From Planctomycetota bacterium (GTDB lineage Bacteria > Planctomycetota > UBA1135 > JALUZX01): a stretch of DNA of 17,322 bases. Under the pieces are notes generated by a model. That model saw only the letters and a list, made by a program, of their open reading frames with translations. It searched no databases and had not been told where the DNA came from. The stretch covers positions 1-17,322 of the forward strand of contig JALUZX010000808.1 of NCBI GenBank assembly GCA_027011425.1, given 5' to 3'. Positions 1 through 12,254 of the stretch are shown here, one piece after another (positions within the stretch are counted from its first letter, which is position 1; the number at the start of each line of letters is the position of its first letter). The translations under genes were made by a program, and so were the position numbers.

Positions 1-4663
<4,663 letters not shown>

Positions 4664-4681
4664 CTTCCCTCCGCCGAACGG

Positions 4682-7600
4682 TCAGGAGCCCATGAGTTCC
4701 TGGGCGCTGCCCTTCCGGATCAGATCCATGTTGAGGCAAAGCCCCCGGATCTCGTTCATGAGCACCCCGAATGAAACCGGCATTCCGGGTTCGAGAATGT
4801 TCTCGCCTTTGACCATGGACTCGTAGATCTTGGTCCGACCGTCCACGTCGTCGGACTTCACGGTGAGGAGTTCCTGGAGAATGCTGGCCGCCCCATAGGC
4901 CTCGAGCGCCCAGACCTCCATCTCTCCGAAACGCTGCCCGCCGAACCTGGCCTTCCCTCCCAGGGGCTGCTGGGTGATGAGGGAATAAGGCCCCGTGGCG
5001 CGGGCGTGGACCTTGTCGTCAACCAGGTGGTGCAACTTCAGCATGTAAATATAGCCCACCGTAACTTCCTGGTCGAAGGACTCTCCCGTTCTCCCGTCGT
5101 AGAGAACGGCCTTGCCCGTCGGAGGAAGGCCGGCTTCCTTGAGGGCCTCCTCGATGTCCTTTTCGGTGGCGCCGTCGAAGACCGGGCATTCCGCCCGGAA
5201 GCCGACCTTGTGGGCGGCCCATCCCAGGTGGGTCTCCAGGATCTGGCCCACGTTCATACGGGAGGGGACCCCCAGGGGGTTGAGGACGATATCCACAGGC
5301 GTCCCGTCCTCCAGGAAGGGCATATCCTCGACGGGGACGATCCGGGAGACCACGCCTTTGTTCCCGTGACGGCCGGCCATCTTGTCGCCCACGGAGATGC
5401 GCCTCTTGGTGGCCACGTAGACCTTGACCATCTCGAGGACGCCCGTGGGAAGGTCGTCGCCGCGGGAGACCCGGTTGACGAGCTTGTTCTTCTCGTTTTC
5501 CTTGCTGTCGATGCGGTCGCAGAAGTCCCGGTAGATCTCCATGGCCTTCTTCTTGTCCGTCCGGGAGGAGATCCCTTCCACGGCGGCGCCGGCCAGCTCC
5601 CGGGCCCTCTTCAATTCTGTATATCCGGATTCATCGGTGATGACGACGGCCTTCTGGGTGAGGTCGTCCTTGATCTTCTTCTTGAGGATCTTCTCCAGCT
5701 CCTTGACGAGCTTCTTCATGTTGTCCCGGTAGACCTGGATGAATTCCCGCTCCGCGTCGCGGATCCTGTCCAGGTTCTGCTGCCGCTCCTGGGGAGTGAG
5801 GTTCACCTTCCGGGAGAACTTCTGGGCGTCGATGACGATCCCTTCCACACCGAGGGGGACCTCCAGGGAGGCGTTCTTCACGTCCTCGCCGGCCCGCCCG
5901 AAGATGGCGTGCAGGAGCTTCTCTTCCGGGGAGAGTTCGGACTTGGCCTTGGGCGCCACCTTGCCGACCAGGATGTCGCCTGCCTTGACCCGGGTCCCGA
6001 TCCTCACGATGCCCGTCTCATCAAGGTTCTGAAGGGCCTTCTCAGAGGCGTTCGGGATGTCCCGGGTGAACTCCTCCCGCCCCAACTTGGTCTCCCGGAT
6101 CTCGATCTCGAACTCGTCGATGTGGATGGAGGTGAGGATGTCCTCCTTGACGAGCCGCTCCGAGAGGAGGATTGCATCCTCGAAGTTGTATCCGTCCCAG
6201 ACCATGAAGGCCACGAGCAAGTTACGCCCCAGCGAAAGGATCCCCTCGTGGGTGCCCGCCCCGTCGGCGATCACGTCCCCCGCCTTGACCTTGTCACCCT
6301 CTTTGACGATGGGCTTCTGGTTGAGGCAGGTCCTTTCGTTGAGCTTCTGGAACTTGCGGAGCCTGTAGGTATCCTCGCCGACGACGATCGTCTCGGCGTC
6401 CACGTATTTCACCACGCCGTCCCGCTTGGCCCGGACCACCATGCCCGAATACCTGGCCACCACCTTCTCCATTCCCGTGCCCACGATGGGGGGCTCCGTC
6501 TGGATCAAGGGAACGGCCTGCCTCTGCATGTTGGAACCCATCAGGGCCCGGTTGGCGTCGTCGTGTTCCAGGAAGGGAATCAACCCGGCGGAAATCCCGA
6601 CGATCTGCTTGGGAGAGACGTCGATGAAGTCCACATCCCGCCTCTCCACGATGGTGAAATCGCCGCGGACGCGGGCCTGGACCTTCTCCTGGACGATGTG
6701 CCCCTTGAGGTCGATCTCGATGTCCGCCGGCGCCAGGACGTGGTCGAACTCCTCGTCGGCCCGAAGCCAGCGGATCTCCTTGGTGACCTTCCCGTTGCGG
6801 ACCACCCTGTAGGGAGTGATGAGGAACCCGTAGTCGTCCACGCCCGCGTAGATGGCCAGCGAAGAGATCAACCCGATGTTCGTGCCTTCCGGCGTCTCCA
6901 CGGGGCAGAGCCTGCCGTAGTGGGAGCTGTGGACGTCACGCACGTCGAAGCCCGCCCTCTTCCGGTTCAACCCGCCCGGTCCCAGCGCCGAGAGCCGCCT
7001 CTCGTGGGTGAGCTGGGAGAGAGGGTTGGTCTGGTCCACCACCTGGGAAAGTTCGCCCCGGCCGAAGAAGTAGTCCACGGCCGAGCTGAAGGCCTTGCTG
7101 TTGACCATGTAACGCGGGTTCTGGTTCTCCGCGTCCTCGGAGTTCATGCGCTCCGTGGCGGTCTTCTTCAGCTTGATCAGGCCCTTGCGGATCTCCTCGC
7201 CCGCCAGCTCGGCGATGGTCCTGACCCGCCGGCTCCCCAGGTGGTCGATGTCGTCCACCTCGCCCTTTCCCGCACGAAGCAGGAGGAGGTAGCGGATGCA
7301 GTTGACGAAGTCCTCGGGGGTGAGGACCTGGACGTCCATCCCCACTTCCTCGAAGACCACGCCGTATTTCTGGTAGCGCTTGGGATCGAATTTCCGGTTG
7401 ATCCGAAAACGACCAACCCGGCCGAGTCGATAACGTGTGGGATCGAAGAAACGCTCGTGGAAGAGGTCCCGGGCCTTCTCGGGATGGGGCGGATTCCCCG
7501 GGCGAAGCCGGGCGTAGATCTTGAGAAGGGAGTCCTCGTGGCTCCGGGGCTGATGAAGGGGGTCCTCCCTCAAGGCGTTGAGAATGATCCAGTCACCCTG

Positions 7601-8473
7601 CTTGAGGTCCAGGTCGATGACCTCCAGCTCCTTGACCCCGGCGGCCACGACCGCCTCGGCCTGCCCGGGGGTCAGGGGACGCCAATCGGTCCTCAGGATG
7701 GGTTCGCCCTCGGGGCTGAGAATGGTCCCGAGCCAGACCTCGCCGTCCTTGGCGATGGTGACCCCCACGGGGATCTTCCCCGTGAGGGCCTGGATGAACT
7801 TGGCGTCGGGGTCGCTCTTCTTCCGCTTGAGCACCTTGGTGGGGTAAAAGGTGCGGATGATGTCCTCGTCCCGGCCCAGCCCGGGGTCCATGGCCCGAAG
7901 GAGGGTCATGGCCGAGAATTTCCCGCTCTCGTCGATCCGCACCTGGAGGGAGTCCTTCTTGGTGACCCCCATGGCGATCCAGGAGCCCCGCTCGGGGATG
8001 ATCCGGCAGCTGTGGAGCTTCTTTTCGCCCAGGATGGTCTCTTCCGAGAAATCCACGCCGGGAGAACGGTGGAGCTGGTTGACGATGACCCTCTCGGCGC
8101 CGTTGATGATGAATTCCCCCCCGCCGAGCATGACGGGGATCTCGCCGAGGTAGACGTCCTCTTCCACGGGTTCCGCCTTGACCAGGCGGAGGCGGACCTT
8201 GAGGGGATACCCGTAGGTGAGCCTCAACCTGCGGCATTCCTCCGGGTTGTGCCTGGGGGGACTGAACTCGTACCCCAGGAACTCGAGCTGCATCGTCTTG
8301 TCGTAGGAGACGATGGGAAAGGTCTCCCGAAGAAGGGCTTCGAGTCCGACCTCTTTTCTTTGCCCCGGCTCAACGTCCTTCTGGAGAAACGTCGCGTAAC
8401 TTTCGGTCTGGAGTTTGACCAGGTTCGGGACCTCGATGGGGTCCCTGTGCTTTCCGTATCTGCGAACTTCCAT
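4682..8473 (-). CDS. rpoB: DNA-directed RNA polymerase subunit beta
   Basis: Beta subunit of RNA polymerase, 1263 residues from the chosen ATG at 8473 (MEVRRYGKHRDP). That start aligns with the normal beta N-terminus ahead of EVPNLVKLQTESY. A GTG 18 codons upstream (8527) is open in frame but has no Shine-Dalgarno and falls in a hairpin region, so I rejected it. The chosen ATG itself has only a distant GGGGG as ribosome binding site. Recognised blocks: IINGAERVIVNQLHRSPG, the rifampicin-pocket region LSQVVDQTNPLSQLTHERRL, the GYNFEDAILLSERL block, the GRHGNKG block, and a C-terminal GGKARFGGQRFGEMEVWALE block. Residues matching E. coli D516, H526 and S531 are kept (here D480, H490, S495), the drug-sensitive state; E. 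coli N518 is Thr here. The stop is 18 nt before rpoC. Confidence 0.98.
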   Translation of the reverse strand: MEVRRYGKHRDPIEVPNLVKLQTESYATFLQKDVEPGQRKEVGLEALLRETFPIVSYDKTMQLEFLGYEFSPPRHNPEECRRLRLTYGYPLKVRLRLVKAEPVEEDVYLGEIPVMLGGGEFIINGAERVIVNQLHRSPGVDFSEETILGEKKLHSCRIIPERGSWIAMGVTKKDSLQVRIDESGKFSAMTLLRAMDPGLGRDEDIIRTFYPTKVLKRKKSDPDAKFIQALTGKIPVGVTIAKDGEVWLGTILSPEGEPILRTDWRPLTPGQAEAVVAAGVKELEVIDLDLKQGDWIILNALREDPLHQPRSHEDSLLKIYARLRPGNPPHPEKARDLFHERFFDPTRYRLGRVGRFRINRKFDPKRYQKYGVVFEEVGMDVQVLTPEDFVNCIRYLLLLRAGKGEVDDIDHLGSRRVRTIAELAGEEIRKGLIKLKKTATERMNSEDAENQNPRYMVNSKAFSSAVDYFFGRGELSQVVDQTNPLSQLTHERRLSALGPGGLNRKRAGFDVRDVHSSHYGRLCPVETPEGTNIGLISSLAIYAGVDDYGFLITPYRVVRNGKVTKEIRWLRADEEFDHVLAPADIEIDLKGHIVQEKVQARVRGDFTIVERRDVDFIDVSPKQIVGISAGLIPFLEHDDANRALMGSNMQRQAVPLIQTEPPIVGTGMEKVVARYSGMVVRAKRDGVVKYVDAETIVVGEDTYRLRKFQKLNERTCLNQKPIVKEGDKVKAGDVIADGAGTHEGILSLGRNLLVAFMVWDGYNFEDAILLSERLVKEDILTSIHIDEFEIEIRETKLGREEFTRDIPNASEKALQNLDETGIVRIGTRVKAGDILVGKVAPKAKSELSPEEKLLHAIFGRAGEDVKNASLEVPLGVEGIVIDAQKFSRKVNLTPQERQQNLDRIRDAEREFIQVYRDNMKKLVKELEKILKKKIKDDLTQKAVVITDESGYTELKRARELAGAAVEGISSRTDKKKAMEIYRDFCDRIDSKENEKNKLVNRVSRGDDLPTGVLEMVKVYVATKRRISVGDKMAGRHGNKGVVSRIVPVEDMPFLEDGTPVDIVLNPLGVPSRMNVGQILETHLGWAAHKVGFRAECPVFDGATEKDIEEALKEAGLPPTGKAVLYDGRTGESFDQEVTVGYIYMLKLHHLVDDKVHARATGPYSLITQQPLGGKARFGGQRFGEMEVWALEAYGAASILQELLTVKSDDVDGRTKIYESMVKGENILEPGMPVSFGVLMNEIRGLCLNMDLIRKGSAQELMGS

Positions 8474-8508
8474 GTTGGAATCAGCCCCCAAGGCTTCCCG
8501 GAAACGGA

Positions 8509-8525
8509 GCGGGGAATCCCCCCGC
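8509..8525 (-). other. Second hairpin upstream of rpoB
   Basis: The transcript has GCGGGG and CCCCGC as a 6-bp perfect stem with a 5-nt loop, 35 nt before the rpoB ATG. It is followed by ordinary sequence rather than a U-run. Its position suggests an effect on rpoB translation or mRNA processing, but the sequence alone does not show which. Confidence 0.4.
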
Positions 8526-8576
8526 ACCAGAGGAACTAGAACCTTCTGGCAAAGAACAAACGCTAGGGTTCCGGGC

Positions 8577-8592
8577 CGCGCCTACCGGCGCG
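8577..8592 (-). other. GC-rich hairpin in the rplL-rpoB gap
   Basis: In the transcript, CGCGCC and GGCGCG form a perfect 6-bp stem around the tetraloop GGTA. It lies about 52 nt after the rplL stop. No U-tract follows directly, so it does not look like a full intrinsic terminator. In E. coli the same gap carries an attenuator and an RNase III site that set the ratio of L12 to RNA polymerase; a similar role here is inference. Confidence 0.45.
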
Positions 8593-8644
8593 ATCCGAAA
8601 CCCCGGCTTCCTGCATGTGGACGGCACTCTGTCCGGCGCCTCGC

Positions 8645-9046
8645 TCAAGCCAATTTTGCCGTGGCGCCCACTTCCTCGAGCTTCTTCTTGACCGTCTCGG
8701 CTTCTTCCTTGGAAACGCCTTCCTTGACGGCCTTGGGAGCGGACTCGACGAGGTCCTTGGCCTCCTTGAGCCCGAGGGAAGTGACCTCGCGGACGACCTT
8801 GATGACTTTGATCTTCTCGGAGCCGACCTTCTCGAGGATGACGTCGAAGCTGGTCTTCTCCTCTTCGGGGGCGGCTGCAGCGCCCCCTCCCACGGCGGCG
8901 ACGGCCACGGGCGCCGCGGCGGAGACGCCCCAGCGCTCTTCCAGGGCCTTGACCAGCTGGGCGGCCTTGCCGAGCGGAAGGGCGTCGAGCTGCTCAAAGA
9001 TCTTTTCCAGTTCGGGGTCCAGGTTCACGGTGGTCTCTTCGGACAT
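8645..9046 (-). CDS. rplL: 50S ribosomal protein L7/L12
   Basis: Stalk protein that recruits and activates translation GTPases, including the EF-Tu encoded in this window. 133 residues, slightly longer than the usual 120-130. The N-terminal dimerisation/L10-binding helix region is about residues 1-45, the flexible Ala/Gly/Val hinge about 45-62, and the C-terminal globular domain starts at KTSFDVILEKVGSEKIKVIK and contains the G-L-K-E-A-K-D-L-V-E motif that contacts factors. ATG at 9046 is preceded by AGGAG about 11 nt away. It follows rplJ after a 99-nt gap and precedes rpoB after 171 nt, the usual order. L12 is needed in several copies per ribosome, so hairpins on either side may help set its dosage (inference). 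Confidence 0.97.
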   Translation of the reverse strand: MSEETTVNLDPELEKIFEQLDALPLGKAAQLVKALEERWGVSAAAPVAVAAVGGGAAAAPEEEKTSFDVILEKVGSEKIKVIKVVREVTSLGLKEAKDLVESAPKAVKEGVSKEEAETVKKKLEEVGATAKLA

Positions 9047-9118
9047 GGCTAAAAAGTCTCCTGCTCGCTTTTTACTCTCGTTTCAACGATCACAGATCCA
9101 AAAACCAAATGCGGTCAT

Positions 9119-9132
9119 CCGGCCCGCGCCGG
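9119..9132 (-). other. Short hairpin in the rplJ-rplL gap
   Basis: CCGGC and GCCGG form a 5-bp stem with loop GCGG in the transcript, 13 nt after the rplJ stop. A run of seven U precedes it rather than follows it, so it is not an intrinsic terminator for this operon. It could be an mRNA processing or stability element ahead of rplL; the role is unproven. Confidence 0.3.
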
Positions 9133-9145
9133 AAAAAAACTCGAA

Positions 9146-9676
9146 TCATTCGCCCTCGGCCCGGGCGTTGAGGACCCTGGCCAGGGAAGCCCCGGGCCCT
9201 GCGATGGCGGCCGCCAGGCCCCGCATGGGTCCCTGGATCGCTCCCACGATCTGGGCCCGCAGGGTGGCCTTGTCGGGCAGTGTGTGTAGATGGACGGCCT
9301 TCTCGGGCGGGAGGGTCTCCCCTTCCATGAAAGCGGCGGCGATCTTCGCGGGACGCGCCTCGGGCTTGACCCCCTTGAATGCCTCGTGGAGGATCTTGGC
9401 CGCCTGGATGGCCGTCTCTTCGTCTTCGCCGTAAACAATTGCGCACTGGCCCTGAAGATACCCACCCAGTTCCCCCAGGCCGTTCTTTTCCAAGGCCAGC
9501 CTGGCCAGGCGGTTTTTCACAACCCTGAAACGGATCCCTTTTTCCTTCATCCTGCCGCGCAGGTCGTGGGCGTCCTCGGCCTTGAGACGGCTCATGTTGA
9601 GGACCAGGTAGGATCCCTTGTCCTTGAATTCCTTCTCGAACTCCGCGTGGAGAAGCCTGTTGATCATGTTGGGCAT
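9146..9676 (-). CDS. rplJ: 50S ribosomal protein L10
   Basis: L10 anchors L12 dimers to the large subunit and forms the base of the stalk. 176 residues, normal for the family. Recognisable blocks are the N-terminal rRNA-binding domain with RFRVVKNRLARLALEK (residues about 49-64), a central region with E-A-F-K-G-V-K-P-E-A-R-P, and the C-terminal L12-binding helix region AAAIAGPGASLARVLNARAE. The start is clear: AGGAGG sits 6 nt before ATG 9676, and this site overlaps the TAG stop of rplA. With only 10 nt between rplA and rplJ, there is no room for the long structured L10 leader found in E. coli, so L10-L12 autoregulation, if present, must use another site. Confidence 0.96.
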   Translation of the reverse strand: MPNMINRLLHAEFEKEFKDKGSYLVLNMSRLKAEDAHDLRGRMKEKGIRFRVVKNRLARLALEKNGLGELGGYLQGQCAIVYGEDEETAIQAAKILHEAFKGVKPEARPAKIAAAFMEGETLPPEKAVHLHTLPDKATLRAQIVGAIQGPMRGLAAAIAGPGASLARVLNARAEGE

Positions 9677-9686
9677 GGGGAACCTC

Positions 9687-10370
9687 CTAGCGCATCGCCA
9701 CCCGGACCCCCGGGTTCATGCTGGTGGTGATGGTGACCCTGACGATGAAGTTTCCCTTCACCTGCGAGGGCCTGAGACTCTTGATGTGGGAGACGAAAGC
9801 CTCCAGGTTCTCGGCGAGCTTCTCCTCGGGAAAGGAGACCTTGCCGACGGGGGCGTGGACGTTCCCGCCCGAGTCGGACCTGAACTCGATCTTCCCCGCC
9901 TTGAACTCGGCCACGGCCTTTCCCACGTCGGGGGTCACCGTTCCCGCCTTTGGGGACGGCATCTTTCCCTGGGGGCCAAGGATCCGGCCGAGTTTACCGA
10001 CATATTTCATCATATCCGGAGCGGCGATGGCCACGTCGAAATCTAGCCATCCCCCCTGGATCTCCTTGGCCAGGTCCTGGGAGCCCACCTTGATGGCCCC
10101 CGCTTCCTCGGCGGCGCGGGCCGCTTCCCCTTCTGCGAAGGCGATGACCCGGACTTCCTTGCCGATTCCGTGGGGAAGGCTCACCGACCCGCGGACGTTC
10201 TGGTCCGTCTTTCGCGGGTCGATACCCAGCTTGACGGCTACTTCCACGGTCTCGTCGAACTTGACCGGTTCGAAGCTCTTGACGAGCTTCACCGCCTCTT
10301 CCAAAGGATATTCCTTGGACCGTTCGACCAGGGCGGCCGACTTTTCGTATCTCTTCGAATGCTTAACCAT
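9687..10370 (-). CDS. rplA: 50S ribosomal protein L1
   Basis: L1 forms the mobile L1 stalk of the 50S subunit and assists E-site tRNA release; in many bacteria it also represses its own L11-L1 mRNA. 227 residues. The signature KLGRILGPQGKMPSPKAGTVTPDV is clear, as is the C-terminal SMNPGVRV end. I chose ATG 10370 (MVKHSKRY), which matches the usual L1 N-terminus. A TTG three codons upstream (10379), overlapping the rplK stop, is also possible and would give 230 residues. The gap from rplK is 5 nt, so translation is probably coupled. The gene's stop overlaps the rplJ ribosome binding site. Confidence 0.96.
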   Translation of the reverse strand: MVKHSKRYEKSAALVERSKEYPLEEAVKLVKSFEPVKFDETVEVAVKLGIDPRKTDQNVRGSVSLPHGIGKEVRVIAFAEGEAARAAEEAGAIKVGSQDLAKEIQGGWLDFDVAIAAPDMMKYVGKLGRILGPQGKMPSPKAGTVTPDVGKAVAEFKAGKIEFRSDSGGNVHAPVGKVSFPEEKLAENLEAFVSHIKSLRPSQVKGNFIVRVTITTSMNPGVRVAMR

Positions 10371-10375
10371 TTCGA

Positions 10376-10804
10376 TCAACCTTCCACGATTTCGATCCCC
10401 ATGGACCTGGCGGTCCCGGCGATGATCTTGAAGGCCGCCTCGGGATCCCTGGCGTTGAGGTCTTTTTCCTTGATCTTGACGATCTCATCCACCTGGGAAC
10501 GCGTAACCTTCCCGACCTTCTCCGTCCCCGGCGTGGACGCCCCCTTGGCCAGGCCCGCGGCCTTCTTGAGAAGGACCGCCGCAGGCGGAGACTTCACGAT
10601 GAAGGTGAAGGTGCGGTCCTTGTAGACCGTAATCACCACGGGAAGAATGGTTCCCTGGGCGTCCCGGGTCTTGTCGTTGAATTTCTTTACGAATTCGCCG
10701 ATATTGACTCCGTGCTGGCCCAAAGCGGGGCCCACCGGCGGGGCGGGCGTGGCCTGTCCCCCCGGGCACTGGAGCTTGATGATCGCTGTGATTTCCTTGG
10801 CCAT
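10376..10804 (-). CDS. rplK: 50S ribosomal protein L11
   Basis: L11 binds the GTPase-associated centre of 23S rRNA. 142 residues, the standard length. The N-terminal domain carries the proline-rich block ATPAPPVGPALGQHGVNI, the site of thiostrepton-type interaction in the family. The C-terminal RNA-binding domain contains A-S-T-P-G-T-E-K-V-G-K-V and A-R-S-M-G-I-E-I-V. ATG 10804 has a weak GGAG about 11 nt upstream. The residue pair before GGQATPAPP is Cys-Pro rather than the more usual Ile-Pro/Ala, a small difference. The gene lies 36 nt after nusG, with a hairpin in that gap. Confidence 0.97.
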   Translation of the reverse strand: MAKEITAIIKLQCPGGQATPAPPVGPALGQHGVNIGEFVKKFNDKTRDAQGTILPVVITVYKDRTFTFIVKSPPAAVLLKKAAGLAKGASTPGTEKVGKVTRSQVDEIVKIKEKDLNARDPEAAFKIIAGTARSMGIEIVEG

Positions 10805-10821
10805 ATCTCGTTGGACTCCAT

Positions 10822-10840
10822 GGAGCGAAGGAAGCGCTCC
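10822..10840 (-). promoter_or_regulatory. Hairpin between nusG and rplK, possible L1 target
   Basis: Immediately after the nusG TGA the transcript reads GGAGCG, a 7-nt loop, then CGCTCC: a perfect 6-bp stem. It ends 17 nt before the rplK start. In E. coli and other bacteria L1 represses the L11-L1 mRNA by binding a structured leader just before rplK. This hairpin is in the right place, but I could not match it to the L1 rRNA site in detail, so the regulatory role is inference. Confidence 0.3.
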
Positions 10841-11431
10841 TCAGATCTGCTCCACCTGCCAGTATTCCAATTCCACCGGAGTAGACCGCCCGAAGATGGC
10901 CACCACCACCTTGACGATCCCTTTCTCCGGGTTCACTTCCTCCACGACCCCGTCGAAGTTCTCGAAGGGGCCTTCCTTGATCTTCACCGGGTCGCCCCTG
11001 TTGAGCTTGATCCTGGGGACGGGCTGGCGGGAGGGATCCTCCATCATCTTGAGCATCCGCTCCGCCTCTTCCTCAGGGAGGGGCATGGGTTTCTTGCCTC
11101 CCACGAAATCCCCGAACCCGGGCGTGTCCCTGAGGAGATACCAGACATCCTCGTCGATCCTCACCTCTCCGGAACCCTCGCCGAGAACGCCCCCCTGAGA
11201 GGTCTCCTTCTCTTCGGGAACCTCCATCTGGACCAGGACGTAGCCGGGGAAGATCTTGCGCTTCTTCACCTTCCGCTTGCCCCCCCGAATCTCGCTCACC
11301 ATCTCGTAGGGAACGAGAACCTTGGGGATCTTCTTCTGCAGACCCGCGGCCTGAATCCTTCGATTGAGGCTCTGCACGACCGATTCTTCCCGGCCTGAGA
11401 GGACCCTGACCACGAACCACTTGAGACTCAC
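10841..11431 (-). CDS. nusG: Transcription termination/antitermination factor NusG
   Basis: NusG rides on RNA polymerase, binding the beta' clamp helices, and links it to Rho or the ribosome. 196 residues. The NGN domain runs from WFVVRVLSGREE to FVGG (about 5-112), with KRKIFPGYVLVQM as its hallmark. The KOW domain is about 140-196, with GDPVKIKEGPFENFDG and ending in FGRSTPVELEYWQVEQI. GTG start at 11431 follows AGGG; the gap from secE is 13 nt. Between VQMEV and VWYLLR there are about 23 residues, acidic and Gly-rich, where E. coli has about 4. The C-terminal wording resembles planctomycete NusG as I recall it. Confidence 0.97.
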   Translation of the reverse strand: MSLKWFVVRVLSGREESVVQSLNRRIQAAGLQKKIPKVLVPYEMVSEIRGGKRKVKKRKIFPGYVLVQMEVPEEKETSQGGVLGEGSGEVRIDEDVWYLLRDTPGFGDFVGGKKPMPLPEEEAERMLKMMEDPSRQPVPRIKLNRGDPVKIKEGPFENFDGVVEEVNPEKGIVKVVVAIFGRSTPVELEYWQVEQI

Positions 11432-11444
11432 CGTCGCACCCTGC

Positions 11445-11876
11445 CTATTTGGGGCCCGAATAGAGGATTACTTTGAAGATCTTGCTGAGGAAAATGTCCG
11501 AGACGGCCAGGAAGGCTCCGATCACGAGGACGGTGATCACCACCACCACCGAGGCGTCCCAGGTCTCCTTCAACGTGGGCCACGTGCATTTCCTGAGTTC
11601 CGCTTCGGTCTCGATCAGGAGGTCCGCCACCTTGGGCTTGTTGAGGTAGAGGTAGAGGAGGTAGGCGCTCAACAAGGTGAAGGCGATGCAAAAGAAAACG
11701 TTGAAGGACGTGGGCATCCCAAGGAAGTCCTGGCCCAGCAGGTTCCGCCTGGACCATGCCCCCAAGGTGCTGTCCAACCAGAAACGGAACTTGTAGAAGC
11801 CCGCCATGATGATGAAGAGGAGGATCCAGTAAGCGGCCATCCTCACATGGCGACCTTGGTCCTTCTTGTATGCCAC
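11445..11876 (-). CDS. secE: Preprotein translocase subunit SecE
   Basis: SecE clamps and stabilises SecY in the inner-membrane Sec channel. 143 residues from the GTG at 11876, which has AGGA about 8 nt upstream; a later ATG at residue 13 is an alternative. Hydrophobic segments lie at about 14-28, 58-78 and 109-130, giving three membrane spans as in E. coli SecE rather than the single span of many bacteria. The conserved amphipathic helix and hinge are seen as ETEAELRKCTWPTLKETW (89-106), with the family W-P pair. An open frame extends upstream to 11963, but that extension is tRNA-Trp sequence and was rejected. The nusG neighbour is typical. Confidence 0.94.
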   Translation of the reverse strand: MAYKKDQGRHVRMAAYWILLFIIMAGFYKFRFWLDSTLGAWSRRNLLGQDFLGMPTSFNVFFCIAFTLLSAYLLYLYLNKPKVADLLIETEAELRKCTWPTLKETWDASVVVVITVLVIGAFLAVSDIFLSKIFKVILYSGPK

Positions 11877-11933
11877 CTTTATCGTCCTGGTTGAATTTGC
11901 CCCGCCCGGCAAGGCCGGTCGAACCCTGGAATC

Positions 11934-12010
11934 TGGCACGGCAGGAGGGAATCGAACCCCCAACCGCCGGTTTTGGAAACCGGTGCTCTGCCTAATTGAG
12001 CTACTGCCGT
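11934..12010 (-). tRNA. trnW: tRNA-Trp (anticodon CCA)
   Basis: Complete cloverleaf: acceptor ACGGCAG/CTGCCGT, D stem GCTC/GAGC, anticodon stem CCGGT/ACCGG with loop TTCCAAA giving anticodon CCA, T arm with TTCGATT, discriminator G and encoded CCA. It lies between rpmG (28 nt) and secE (57 nt), inside the protein operon, so it is presumably cut from a polycistronic transcript. Confidence 0.96.
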
Positions 12011-12038
12011 CCCCGTAACTGCCTCTCGATGCCCCCTC

Positions 12039-12206
12039 CTACTTCTTCCTCTCCTTGTGCACGGTGTGCTGCCGGTCCCACCTGCAATACTTCTTGAGTT
12101 CCAGCTTGTAGCCGGCCTTCATGTTCTTGCTGGTCCGGTAGTTGCGGCGCCCGCAAACGGTGCACTCCAGGAAGACGTATTCCCGGGCCTGTCCCTTTTT
12201 TGCCAT
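12039..12206 (-). CDS. rpmG: 50S ribosomal protein L33
   Basis: Small 50S protein of 55 residues, beginning MAKKGQAREYVFLECTVCGR and ending HTVHKERKK. The pattern is the L33 zinc ribbon: Cys15 and Cys18 form the first knuckle, followed by N-Y-R-T-S-K-N and Y-K-L-E-L-K-K-Y. The second knuckle, normally C-x-x-C, reads Cys41-Arg-Trp-Asp44, so only three of four zinc ligands remain. ATG 12206 fits the family start although no strong ribosome binding site is visible. It lies 58 nt after tuf, behind a strong hairpin, and 28 nt before tRNA-Trp, an arrangement common ahead of secE-nusG. Confidence 0.93.
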   Translation of the reverse strand: MAKKGQAREYVFLECTVCGRRNYRTSKNMKAGYKLELKKYCRWDRQHTVHKERKK

Positions 12207-12210
12207 GATT

Positions 12211-12254
12211 CAAAAACCCCGCGGCGTTCCCCGCCCGGGTGAGCGGGGAACGCC
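12211..12254 (-). terminator. Hairpin and T-run after tuf (terminator or attenuator)
   Basis: The transcript forms a perfect 12-bp stem (GGCGTTCCCCGC with GCGGGGAACGCC, + strand arms 12223-12234 and 12243-12254) with an 8-nt loop, 10 nt after the tuf stop. GCGGGG follows, then five T. The T-run starts 6 nt after the long stem, but the second GCGGGG directly abuts it and could pair with the same CCCCGC, so two structures compete. Because rpmG starts 5 nt after this element with no visible promoter, partial termination is likely. Confidence 0.7.

Noticed and set aside
8474..8527. GTG start 18 codons upstream for rpoB
   Set aside because: No Shine-Dalgarno precedes it, it overlaps the hairpin at 8509-8525, and the added residues do not match the beta N-terminus.
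5006..8539. Very long + strand open frame (1177 codons) antisense to rpoB
   Set aside because: Same cause: few stops arise opposite a G+C-biased gene. The predicted protein is repetitive in composition with no recognisable domain and no sensible promoter or ribosome binding site.
9119..9139. Hairpin next to a homopolymer T/A run in the rplJ-rplL gap as an intrinsic terminator
   Set aside because: The U-run comes before the stem in the direction of transcription, so it lacks terminator geometry in either direction.
11877..11963. 29-codon N-terminal extension of SecE
   Set aside because: The upstream part is tRNA-Trp sequence; GTG 11876 with AGGA upstream is the more likely start.
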